This document shows, one piece after another, positions 31,811-39,477 of a stretch of DNA of 64,000 bases; within the stretch, counting starts at the first letter, position 1; every line of letters starts with the position of its first letter. This DNA comes from Brachybacterium sp. FME24 (lineage in GTDB: Bacteria > Actinomycetota > Actinomycetes > Actinomycetales > Dermabacteraceae): assembly GCF_014897705.1 (NCBI RefSeq), contig NZ_JABUXV010000002.1, positions 124,001 through 188,000 of the forward strand, given 5' to 3'. The position numbers were made by a program, and so were the translations under genes. Under the pieces are notes generated by a model that saw nothing but the letters and a program-made list of their open reading frames with translations, made no database searches and had not been told where the DNA came from.

Positions 31811-32899
31811 TCAGGTTCCGGGCAGGATCGAGACCTTGATCGAGGCGCCGGCGGAATCGGCGACGGTGTCCAGGGCCTTCTGGACGTCCTTCAGCCCGAA
31901 CTGGTGGGTGCAGATCTCCTCGAGGGGCAGCACGCCGGACTCGATGATCTTGATGGCGGCCGGCCAGCAGTGCGGGCCGAGGTGAGCACCGAGCACGTCG
32001 AGCTCCTTGTCATCGGAGATGATCGACCAGTCGACCGACACGTTCTCCTTGAACACCGAGTACTCGACGTAGCGGCCCAGCTTGCGCAGCAGGTTCAGGC
32101 CCTGCCCGACGGCGCTGGGGTGGCCGGTGCACTCGATGTACACGTCGGCCCCGTAGCCGCCGGTCAGCGCGCGGATCTCCTCGTAGACGTCGACCTTCGA
32201 GGGGTTCAGGGTGAGGTCGGCGCCGCACTTCCTGGCGAGCTCGAGCTTGTGCTCGTCGAAGTCGAGGGCGATGACCATCTTGGGGTTCTTGTGCCGGGCA
32301 CCGATGATGGCCCCGAGGCCGATCGGACCCGCACCGGCGACCACGACGACGTCGTCGAAGGTGAGCTGGGCGCGCTCGACGGCGTGCAGCGAGCAGCTCA
32401 GCGGCTCGGCGAACGCGGCGTGGTGCGGCGGGATCTCCTTGGAGATCTTGTGGGCTCGGGCGAGCGACGGGACGATCATGTACTCGGCCATGCCGCCGTG
32501 GTAATGCTTGAAGCCGAACATGTCATGCGGTCCGCACATCCAGTACCAGCCGCGCTTGCAGTACATGCACTCCTCGCACGGGACGATCTGCTCGACGACG
32601 ATGCGGTCGCCGACCTCGACGCCGTGGTGGGAGAAGGCCTCGGCGGAGCCGGAGACGATCTCGCCGGTGATCTCGTGGCCGGGGGTGATGCCGGGCTCGA
32701 CCCAGCGCTCGCGGTTCTCGTCGCCCCAGAACTTGGCGGCGCCGGCGTAGGCCTTCAGGTCGCTCGCGCAGACGCCGACGGCCTCGACCTTGATCAGCAG
32801 CTCGTCGGCAGCCGGAGCGGGCACGTCCTTGTCCTCGAGGCGGTAGTCCTCCGGTGCATGCATGACCACGGCCTGCATGGTCTTCGGGGTCTCGGTCAT
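31811..32899 (-). CDS. eltD: Zinc-dependent erythritol/L-threitol dehydrogenase
   Basis: This 362-residue medium-chain dehydrogenase oxidises the polyol to erythrulose. Active-site zinc ligands are C44, H75 and E76; structural zinc cysteines are C108, C111, C114 and C122; the NAD site is GAGPIGLG at 189-196. Segments such as AAKFWGDENR, EPLSCSLHAVERAQ and SIISDDKELDVLGAHLGP agree closely with what I recall of the Mycobacterium smegmatis erythritol/L-threitol dehydrogenase. It is the first gene after a shared operator and lies 428 bp upstream of the ABC transport genes. The substrate call is by recalled likeness, not by search. Confidence 0.92.
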   Translation of the reverse strand: MTETPKTMQAVVMHAPEDYRLEDKDVPAPAADELLIKVEAVGVCASDLKAYAGAAKFWGDENRERWVEPGITPGHEITGEIVSGSAEAFSHHGVEVGDRIVVEQIVPCEECMYCKRGWYWMCGPHDMFGFKHYHGGMAEYMIVPSLARAHKISKEIPPHHAAFAEPLSCSLHAVERAQLTFDDVVVVAGAGPIGLGAIIGARHKNPKMVIALDFDEHKLELARKCGADLTLNPSKVDVYEEIRALTGGYGADVYIECTGHPSAVGQGLNLLRKLGRYVEYSVFKENVSVDWSIISDDKELDVLGAHLGPHCWPAAIKIIESGVLPLEEICTHQFGLKDVQKALDTVADSAGASIKVSILPGT

Positions 32900-33004
32900 C
32901 TCGACACATCTCCTTCGATACGTTCAGGGCACAGCATTCCGGGCATTGACCTCGTGCCGGCTGACATCTCAGTCCGTCTGGGCGGCGTGGCCCCGTTCAC
33001 CGTC

Positions 33005-33033
33005 AGCGTAGACAGAGCGTGCACATTCGTCAA
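33005..33033 (-). promoter_or_regulatory. Promoter of erythritol dehydrogenase
   Basis: On the minus strand TTGACG (complement of 33028-33033) and TACGCT (complement of 33005-33010) are spaced by 17 bp, about 106 bp before the gene. The -35 box is inside the conserved operator, as at the carrier operon. Confidence 0.65.
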
Positions 33034-33046
33034 GCACAAATGTGCC
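33023..33046. promoter_or_regulatory. Tetritol-regulon operator, copy 2
   Basis: The 24-bp sequence is identical to copy 1 (26587-26610). With the two preceding bases it gives arms GCACATTCGT and ACAAATGTGC around CAAGC. Further half-site-like GATGTGCA sequences follow at 33053-33060 and 33066-33073, suggesting cooperative binding. Confidence 0.7.
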
Positions 33047-33184
33047 CGTCGGATGTGCAGGGCACCGATGTGCACGGCACCGCCTGCTGCCTGGCCTGCC
33101 TCACCGTCACGACAGCAGGACCCGTCACCAGGGCCCCGCGCCTCCGGCGTCACCAGCCCCCTCGCCTCCCCTCAGGGATCCCCT

Positions 33185-33258
33185 CGCATCCACTGGCGTC
33201 AGGTGAACAGCCTGACCGCATGCGGCCCGCGCCTGCTCGTATAGCGCCAGTGGATACG
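33185..33258 (-). repeat. Hairpin family 3, copy A (74 bp)
   Basis: Arms CGCATCCACTGGCG (33185-33198) and CGCCAGTGGATACG (33245-33258) flank a 46-bp centre. The same arms and an internal CGAGCAG appear at 59021-59093 in the opposite orientation. On the minus strand the only arm imperfection is a G-U pair. Confidence 0.85.
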
Positions 33259-33284
33259 TCCCACCCGCGATCCGGCACGGCAAG

Positions 33285-33438
33285 CAGGGCAGGGCAGGGC
33301 ACGGCACGCCACGGCACGCCACGCCACGCCACGCCACGCCACGCCACGCCACGCCACAGCACGGCACGGCACGGCACACCACAGCGCGGCACAGCGCGGC
33401 ACAGCACGGCACAGCACGGCACAGCACGGCACAGCACG
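33285..33438. repeat. 5-bp microsatellite tract (GGCAC/CCACG/GGGCA)n
   Basis: About 150 bp consist of five-base units: GGGCA first, then CCACG repeated about ten times, then GCACG/GCACA units. It lies just 39 bp downstream of the SorC-type regulator stop. Frames through it encode Cys/Ala/Arg-rich artefacts on the minus strand and are not genes. With the hairpin and operator it fills the gap 32900-33476. Confidence 0.95.
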
Positions 33439-33476
33439 ATCGGACGGCAGCGGGAGGTCGACCGGACCGGACGGCG

Positions 33477-34424
33477 TCAGTTCGAGGGCCCGAACTGCTC
33501 CAGGACGGCTTCGGCCGTGGGCACGTCCGTGATCAGCGTCGTGAACAGACCCGCCTTCGCCCCGGCGCGGATCGAGGGCGCCTTGCCACGACTCGCGGCG
33601 AGAGCGATCCGGGTGGGGATCGTGCCCAGCAGCTCCACCGACGGGCGCACCAGCCGATCGGACCCGGGATAGACCAGCGTGTTCCCGTCGGCATCGTAGA
33701 AGTGCAGGCAGATGTCGCCGGTCGCGTCGCGCAGCGAGGGGTCATCGCGCGGCACCACCGAGGTCAGGGCCTCACGCCGCGCATACGGGGCACCGATGCC
33801 GGAGACGAGCACTTTGGCTCGGGTCCACAGGTCGGTGATCTCCATGAAACTCGGATCTGCCTGCAGCGATCTCCACAGACTGGGGCTGGGCAGGGCCGGC
33901 GCGAAGATGAAGCGCGGCTCCGCACCCGTGTTGTCGGCGAGGTTCCGCACGGTCTCGTTGGTCTGGAACGTGGGGTCCGACTCGCGCTGGCCGCCGACGG
34001 TGGGCGCGACGATCACCCCGCGCAGCTCCGGCATGCCGGGCATGCGACTCACGGTATGCGTGGTCTTGCCGGAGGAGATCAGCAGGACGTCTCCTCGACG
34101 CAGTTCGAGACGGCGCAGCTCCTCCCCCAGCAGGTCGCCGATGCCGCGGAACTCGCGCTGGACCTGGTCCCCCGGGGCGATGCGCACGCCGTCGATGCCC
34201 AGCAGGTCCTGAAGTCGCCGCTCCAGGTCGGTGACGTCGGGACCGGAGACATCGAGGATCTCGAAGCGCACCATTCCGATGCGGCGGGCCTCGGTGAGCA
34301 GCTTGCTGATGGTGGGCCGGGAGACGCCGAGCTTCTCGGCGACCTCCGCCTGACGCAGGTTGTCGAGGTAGTACGCGGAGGCCGCGCGGTGCAGCAGCTG
34401 TGGATCCATATGCGATTCGAGCAC
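33477..34424 (-). CDS. SorC-family transcriptional regulator of the tetritol region
   Basis: This regulator of about 315 residues has an N-terminal helix-turn-helix (NLRQAEVAEKLGVSRPTISK) and the SorC sugar-binding domain, with LISSGKTTHTVSR in the effector site and VSGIGAPYARREAL later. Such proteins bind phosphorylated sugars and control polyol operons. A GTG at 34424 is preferred as start since AAAGGGG lies 5 bp upstream; a GTG at 34430 overlaps that site and an ATG follows at 34409. It is divergent from an FGGY kinase. It is the natural candidate for the operators at 26.6 and 33.0 kb. Confidence 0.88.
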   Translation of the reverse strand: MLESHMDPQLLHRAASAYYLDNLRQAEVAEKLGVSRPTISKLLTEARRIGMVRFEILDVSGPDVTDLERRLQDLLGIDGVRIAPGDQVQREFRGIGDLLGEELRRLELRRGDVLLISSGKTTHTVSRMPGMPELRGVIVAPTVGGQRESDPTFQTNETVRNLADNTGAEPRFIFAPALPSPSLWRSLQADPSFMEITDLWTRAKVLVSGIGAPYARREALTSVVPRDDPSLRDATGDICLHFYDADGNTLVYPGSDRLVRPSVELLGTIPTRIALAASRGKAPSIRAGAKAGLFTTLITDVPTAEAVLEQFGPSN

Positions 34425-34711
34425 GTGCACCCCTTTCGTCGTCGTCCCGTCGTCGACCGCGGTGTCGGGGCACGGATGTGCCGCGGGACAGATCGCCTCC
34501 GGCGCGACGATCCTATAGAGCGCGGTGGGAGGTCGCGCAACCGTCGTCGGGCCGATCTCGAACGCCGTCCCTGGTCGGGGCCGGAGAATCCGCTGAGCCC
34601 GATGTCCCGAGGGGCCCGGTGCCGAGCTCTCATCAATGGCAGGATGGATCCGCCCACCGGGAGGATCCGGCGCGGGCCGAGACGTCGAGTCGGCGACGGA
34701 AGGGCAGGTCG

Positions 34712-36202
34712 ATGGCGGATTACACGGATGCGGTGATCGGCATCGATATCGGCACGTCGAGCGCGAAGGGCGTGCTCGTGGCGCTGGATGGCACGATCCT
34801 GAGCAGCGCGACGCGCGAGCACACCGTCGATCGCCCCCTGCCCGGCCATGTCGAGATGGATGCCCGCGTGTGGTGGGAGGAGTTCGTCGGCCTCACCGCG
34901 GAGCTCACCGGCGGCACAGATGTGCGAGTGTCGGCGATCGGCGTCTCCGGAATGGGCCCGTGCGTGCTGCTGACCGACGACGACGGCGAACCGGTGCGCC
35001 CGGCGATCCTCTACGGCGTCGACACCCGCGCGGAAGAACAGATCAAGGACCTCACCGCCCACTTCGGCGAGGACGAGATCTTCGCGCGCTGCGGGAGCCT
35101 GCTCTCCTCCCAGGCCGCCGGCCCGAAGATCCGCTGGGTCGCGGACCACGAGCCCGAGGCCTTCGCCCGGGCAACTCGGCTGTTCATGCCCGCCTCCTAT
35201 CTGGCGTTCCGCCTGACCGGCCGATACGTGCTGGACCATGCGAGCGCCAGTATGGTCACCCCGCTGTACGACACGGCAGCCTTGGACTGGCATCGTCCCT
35301 GGTCCCAGCAGGTAGCGCCGGGTCTCGACCTGCCTCCCCTGACGTGGTCGGGCGAGATCGCCGGGACCGTGTCGGCCGCTGCCGCGCAGGAGCTGACCGG
35401 CATCGCCGCCGGCACCCCCGTGGTCGCCGGCAGCACCGACGCGTGGGCGGAGGCGATCAGTGTGGGCGCCACCGCCCCCGGCGACGTCATGCTCATGTAC
35501 GGCACGACGACGTTCCTGGTCGCGATCACGCAGGAGCCGGCCCCGAGCCGGAACCTGTGGGTCACCGCCGGCACGTCGCCGGGCACGTTCACCCTCTCCG
35601 GCGGGATGGCGAGCTCCGGGGCGATCACGGGATGGATGCGGGACCTGACCGGCGATGCCGAGTTCTCGACCCTGATCCACGAGGCCGAGACCAGCGGCGT
35701 CGGCGCGAACGGCCTGCTCATGCTCCCGTACTTCGCCGGCGAGCGCTCCCCGATGCACGACCCGTCGGCCCGCGGGGTGATCGCCGGGCTGACCTTGTCC
35801 CACACCCGCGGAGACCTTTACCGCGCAGCGCTGGAGGCTGCGGCGTTCGGCGTGCGTCACCACGTGGAGGCCCTGCGTGAGGCCGGGGTGCGCATCGAGC
35901 GGATGGTCGCCGTCGGCGGCGGCACCCAGAACGAGCTGTGGCCGCAGATCGTCTCGGACGTCACCGGGCTGGCTCAGCAGATCCCGCGTCGCACAGTCGG
36001 CGCCTCGTACGGGACCTCGATGCTCGCCGCTCAGGTCTCGCATGGCCTCGACACCACAGGGTGGAACGAGATCGATCACGTGTGCGAGCCGGACCCTGCG
36101 GCCGGTGAGCGCTACGAGGAGCTGTATCGGATGTACCGGGAGCTCTACCCGGCGACGCGCGACATCAACCATGCCCTCGCGGCGATGCAGCGCGAGGGGT
36201 GA
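34712..36202 (+). CDS. FGGY-family carbohydrate kinase
   Basis: This 496-residue kinase of the xylulokinase type phosphorylates a sugar or polyol. The phosphate-1 motif VIGIDIGTSSAKGVLV is at residues 8-23, ATPase-fold VAGSTDAWAEAISVG in the middle, and LPYFAGERSPMHDPSARGVI plus MVAVGGGTQNELW towards the end. A GGAAGGG site lies before the ATG; open frame upstream to 34400 is not kinase-like. It is divergent from the SorC regulator and 4 bp ahead of a debranching-like gene. Xylulose, erythritol or another polyol are possible substrates. Confidence 0.9.
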   Translation: MADYTDAVIGIDIGTSSAKGVLVALDGTILSSATREHTVDRPLPGHVEMDARVWWEEFVGLTAELTGGTDVRVSAIGVSGMGPCVLLTDDDGEPVRPAILYGVDTRAEEQIKDLTAHFGEDEIFARCGSLLSSQAAGPKIRWVADHEPEAFARATRLFMPASYLAFRLTGRYVLDHASASMVTPLYDTAALDWHRPWSQQVAPGLDLPPLTWSGEIAGTVSAAAAQELTGIAAGTPVVAGSTDAWAEAISVGATAPGDVMLMYGTTTFLVAITQEPAPSRNLWVTAGTSPGTFTLSGGMASSGAITGWMRDLTGDAEFSTLIHEAETSGVGANGLLMLPYFAGERSPMHDPSARGVIAGLTLSHTRGDLYRAALEAAAFGVRHHVEALREAGVRIERMVAVGGGTQNELWPQIVSDVTGLAQQIPRRTVGASYGTSMLAAQVSHGLDTTGWNEIDHVCEPDPAAGERYEELYRMYRELYPATRDINHALAAMQREG

Positions 36203-36206
36203 GGCA

Positions 36207-38261
36207 GTGACGCCCGAGCGCGCCCTGCAGCTCCATCAGCCCTTCGTCCACGACCTCGTCGGAGTGTTCAGCGCCCCGGTCCAGGCGTGGTCGACGGCCG
36301 AGGGGAGCATGCGAGGCGTCGGGGCGCACGGCATCTACATCGGGGACTCCCGCATTCTCTCGGACCTGCACTGCGAGGCCGACGGGGCGGAGCTCTCGCC
36401 GCTGGGCACGCAGGTGCACTCCGCCCGGGAGGTCGTCTTCCGCGATGTCGTCTCCGCGCCGGAGGCCGGCGGGGACTTGATCGCGGTCCTCGAGCGCACG
36501 CGCACTGCGGACGACGCCAGCATCCGCGAGCGCCTGCGCCTGGTCTCGCACGACGACCGACCCCGCCGCCTCACGCTCCGCTGCGGGCTGGTCACCGACT
36601 GCGCATCGATGTCCGCCGTCAAGGACCCCGAGCTGCTGCGCGCTCTCGGGACAGCGCGTCCGACCGCCGGCATCGACGGCACCGTCGCGCAGTGGCCGGT
36701 CGGGACGGAGGGCGGGTCCGCGCGGCTCGACGTCTCCGACGGCAGCTCACACCTCACCACCGACGGCGCCGTCGTGACCTGGACCGTCGAGCTGGAGGCA
36801 CCAGCCGGGGGCGAGGCGGTCGCGACCTGGCGACTCGACCTGCACGACCCTGCGGTCCCTTTCGCGGCGCCGAGCGAGATGTGGGCGGGCGCCTCCCACC
36901 GAGCCACGCCGACCCCCGCGTCGGCCCCGTCTCCGGCGCAGCCGCAGCCCTCCTCGGGCGAGAGCGCACCGGTGTCCCCCGGGAGTCCACCAACCTCCCC
37001 CGAGTCCCGCGCCGTCGAGCTGCTGCTGCGCCGCTCCCTCTCGGACCTGGACGCCCTGCGCCTGCAGATCCCCGGAGACCCCACCCAAACCTTCTTCGCC
37101 GCCGGCGCACCCTGGTTCTTCACCCTGTTCGGTCGCGACTCCCTCCTCGCCGCCTCGCTGGCGCTGCCGGTGGACTCCACGATCGCCGAGGGGACCCTGC
37201 GCACGCTGGCCCGCCGCCAGGGCACCGACGTCGATGTCGAGACCGCCCAGCAGCCGGGGAAGATCCTGCACGAGGTGCGCGCCCAGGGAATGAGTCTCGG
37301 CGCGACATCGCTGCCACCCGTCTACTACGGCACGATCGACGCCACGCCTCTGTGGATCGAGCTGCTGCACGACGCGCGAGCCGTCGGTATGGACGACGAG
37401 CTGCTCGCCGAGCTGCGCCCGGCTCTCGAGGGCGCCGCCCGATGGCTGCTCGAGTACGCCGACGCCGACGGAGACGGCCTCCTCGAATATCTCGACGAAT
37501 CCGGGCGCGGCCTGGCCAATCAGGGATGGAAGGACTCCGGCGACTCGATCCGCTTCGCGGACGGTTCCCTGGCCGAAGGGACGATCGCCCTCGCCGAGGT
37601 GCAGGGTTACGCCTACGCTGCCGCACTGCACGCCGCCGACCTGCTCGAGGAGATCGATGGGGCCGTCGTGGCCGCGAGCGATCGACGCCCGGATCTCCCC
37701 GGTGGCCTTCCCGAGCGTCTGCGTGCCTGGGCCCGCATCCTGCGCGACCGCTTCCAGGACGCGTTCTGGTGCGAGGATGACCTGGGCCGCTACGTGGCGC
37801 TCGCGCTGGACGGGGGAAAGCGCCCGGTCACCGGGGTCGCTTCCAACATGGGGCACCTGCTGGGCACCGGGATCCTCGATGCCGCGCAGGAGCGTCTCGT
37901 CGTGGACCGGCTGCTGCACCCCAGCATGTTCTCCGGGTACGGGATACGGACGCTGTCCACCACCCATACCGGGTACGGCCCGCTGCGCTACCACGGCGGC
38001 AGCGTCTGGACCCACGACACCGGGTACATCCTGCGCGGCATGCTCCGCGCCGGTTTCGACGCCGAAGCGCAGGTCATCGCGCGAGGGCTGCTGCGCGCGG
38101 CCGACGGGTTCGACCAGCGCCTGCCCGAGCTGTTCAGCGGCCAGGGCCGGGACGAGGTCGACCCTCCCCTGCCCTACCCGGCGTCCTGTCGCCCCCAGGC
38201 CTGGGCCGCCGCGAGCGCCGTCCCCGTCGCCCAGGCCCTCGGGGTGCTTCCGCGCAGCTGA
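36207..38261 (+). CDS. Glycogen-debranching-like (amylo-alpha-1,6-glucosidase type) protein
   Basis: This 684-residue protein has the N-terminal domain seen in bacterial debranching proteins (FSAPVQAWSTAEGSM, HGIYIGDSRILSDL), a Pro/Ser linker about residues 230-270, and a six-hairpin catalytic domain with WFFTLFGRDSLLAASLALP, QQPGKILHEVR and NQGWKDSGDSIRF. The acidic residues in these last motifs are catalytic candidates. The GTG start follows the FGGY kinase stop by 4 bp, with GAGGGG upstream. No signal peptide is seen. Members of this family act on diverse alpha-glucosides; true glycogen debranching is unproven. Confidence 0.86.
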   Translation: MTPERALQLHQPFVHDLVGVFSAPVQAWSTAEGSMRGVGAHGIYIGDSRILSDLHCEADGAELSPLGTQVHSAREVVFRDVVSAPEAGGDLIAVLERTRTADDASIRERLRLVSHDDRPRRLTLRCGLVTDCASMSAVKDPELLRALGTARPTAGIDGTVAQWPVGTEGGSARLDVSDGSSHLTTDGAVVTWTVELEAPAGGEAVATWRLDLHDPAVPFAAPSEMWAGASHRATPTPASAPSPAQPQPSSGESAPVSPGSPPTSPESRAVELLLRRSLSDLDALRLQIPGDPTQTFFAAGAPWFFTLFGRDSLLAASLALPVDSTIAEGTLRTLARRQGTDVDVETAQQPGKILHEVRAQGMSLGATSLPPVYYGTIDATPLWIELLHDARAVGMDDELLAELRPALEGAARWLLEYADADGDGLLEYLDESGRGLANQGWKDSGDSIRFADGSLAEGTIALAEVQGYAYAAALHAADLLEEIDGAVVAASDRRPDLPGGLPERLRAWARILRDRFQDAFWCEDDLGRYVALALDGGKRPVTGVASNMGHLLGTGILDAAQERLVVDRLLHPSMFSGYGIRTLSTTHTGYGPLRYHGGSVWTHDTGYILRGMLRAGFDAEAQVIARGLLRAADGFDQRLPELFSGQGRDEVDPPLPYPASCRPQAWAAASAVPVAQALGVLPRS

Positions 38262-38410
38262 GCGGGACGCTCGCGACTCCCCGCACGAGACCGCCGACTC
38301 CGGTCCCCGCCCGTGGCCCTGAGCCGTGCACCGCCCTGGCCCCTGGGCCGAGGCACTGCCCAGACCCCGTACGGTGGGGTCCACTGCAGCATCGCGCGAT
38401 TGGAGCCCCC

Positions 38411-39262
38411 ATGTACGCCGACCGCATCACCGATTCGATCTGCCACCACGCCGAGGGACCGCACTGGTCCGATACCTGGGGCGGCCTGCGCTGGGTGGAC
38501 ATGCTCGAGGGCGACATCCTGCACCTGGACACCACCGGCACCGTGCACCGCATCGCCACCCCGAGCCCGGTGGTGGCCTGCGTACGCCCGGCCGCGAGCG
38601 GCGGAGCCGTGCTCGCGATCGAGAAGGGCTTCGCCTTCGAGGACGCCGACGGCTCCATCACCCCGCTGCCGCCGCTGTGGGACGAGGACGTGCGCATGAA
38701 CGAGGGCGCCATCGCCCCCGACGGGTCCTTCCTGTGCGGCTCGATGGCCTACGACCAGAGCCCAGGGGCCGCAGCCATGTGGCGCCTGCGGCCCGACGGC
38801 GCCACCACGCAGATGCTGACCGGCCTGACGATCTCCAACGGCCTCGCCTTCTCCGAGGACGGCACTCTGGCCTTCTACGTCGACACCCCCACCGGCCGGG
38901 TCGACCAGTTCGACTGGTCCGACGACATCGGGCTGTCGAACCGTCGGACGTTCGCGGACCTCACCGACCAGAACGGCCACCCGGACGGGCTCACGCTCGA
39001 CGCCGAGGGCCACGTCTGGGTGGCCATGAACGGTGGCGGTCAGGTGCTCGGCCTCGATGAGCGCGGCGCGGTCAGCGCGAAGGTCTCCGTGGGGGCCCGC
39101 AAGGTCACGGCCTGCACCTTCGGCGGCGAGGATCGCGCGACGCTGTTCATCACCACCAGCCGGGAGAACCTCCCCGTCGACGAGGACCTGCAGGCAGGTT
39201 CCGTCTTCGCCGTCCAGCCCGGTGCTCAGGGCTCCGCGACGGAGCGACTCTTCGGCGCCTGA
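38411..39262 (+). CDS. SMP-30/gluconolactonase-family protein
   Basis: This 283-residue beta-propeller protein probably hydrolyses a sugar lactone. Metal ligands are suggested by E16 in HHAEGPHW, N103 in RMNEGAIAPDG, NGLAFSEDG, and D200 in HPDGLTLDAEG, matching the usual SMP-30 ligands in position and context. The ATG is preceded by GGAG. A TACGGT -10 candidate is about 38 bp upstream, so it may have its own promoter in the 149-bp gap after the debranching-like gene. A lactone product of the nearby dehydrogenases is a plausible substrate. Confidence 0.9.
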   Translation: MYADRITDSICHHAEGPHWSDTWGGLRWVDMLEGDILHLDTTGTVHRIATPSPVVACVRPAASGGAVLAIEKGFAFEDADGSITPLPPLWDEDVRMNEGAIAPDGSFLCGSMAYDQSPGAAAMWRLRPDGATTQMLTGLTISNGLAFSEDGTLAFYVDTPTGRVDQFDWSDDIGLSNRRTFADLTDQNGHPDGLTLDAEGHVWVAMNGGGQVLGLDERGAVSAKVSVGARKVTACTFGGEDRATLFITTSRENLPVDEDLQAGSVFAVQPGAQGSATERLFGA

Positions 39263-39303
39263 CCCCGCCGCAGCGGCCCACTGCCCAGTACCCGCTGCCA
39301 CTC

Positions 39304-39340
39304 ACTGCCCACTGCCCACTGCCCACTGCCCACTGCCCAC
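39304..39340. repeat. Tandem ACTGCCC repeat
   Basis: Five seven-base units ACTGCCC lie between the SMP-30 gene and hairpin family 1 copy 2. Preceding sequence has degenerate versions of the unit. Confidence 0.95.
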
Positions 39341-39345
39341 ACAGC

Positions 39346-39394
39346 AGTTGATCGACGAAAACTTCCCGTGTGTGGAAGTTTTCGTCGATCAACT
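39346..39394. terminator. Perfect 21-bp inverted repeat, hairpin family 1 copy 2
   Basis: Arms 39346-39366 and 39374-39394 pair perfectly over 21 bp around a 7-base loop. Compared with copy 1 the arm carries GACGAAAAC instead of GACGAGAAC, and the opposite arm changes in step. It again lies between convergent genes (SMP-30 and putP), suggesting bidirectional termination or a repeat-element role. Confidence 0.85.
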
Positions 39395-39477
39395 GTGTCG
39401 GCACCCGGGAGCGAGGCCCCGATGCGCGGGGGCGAAGCGCCGGCGCGCGGGCCGGGGTCGCCCCGGCCCGCGTCCGA

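Noticed and set aside
33125-33437. Cys/Ala/Arg-rich small frames on the minus strand
   Set aside because: They are translations of a five-base microsatellite and have no independent support.
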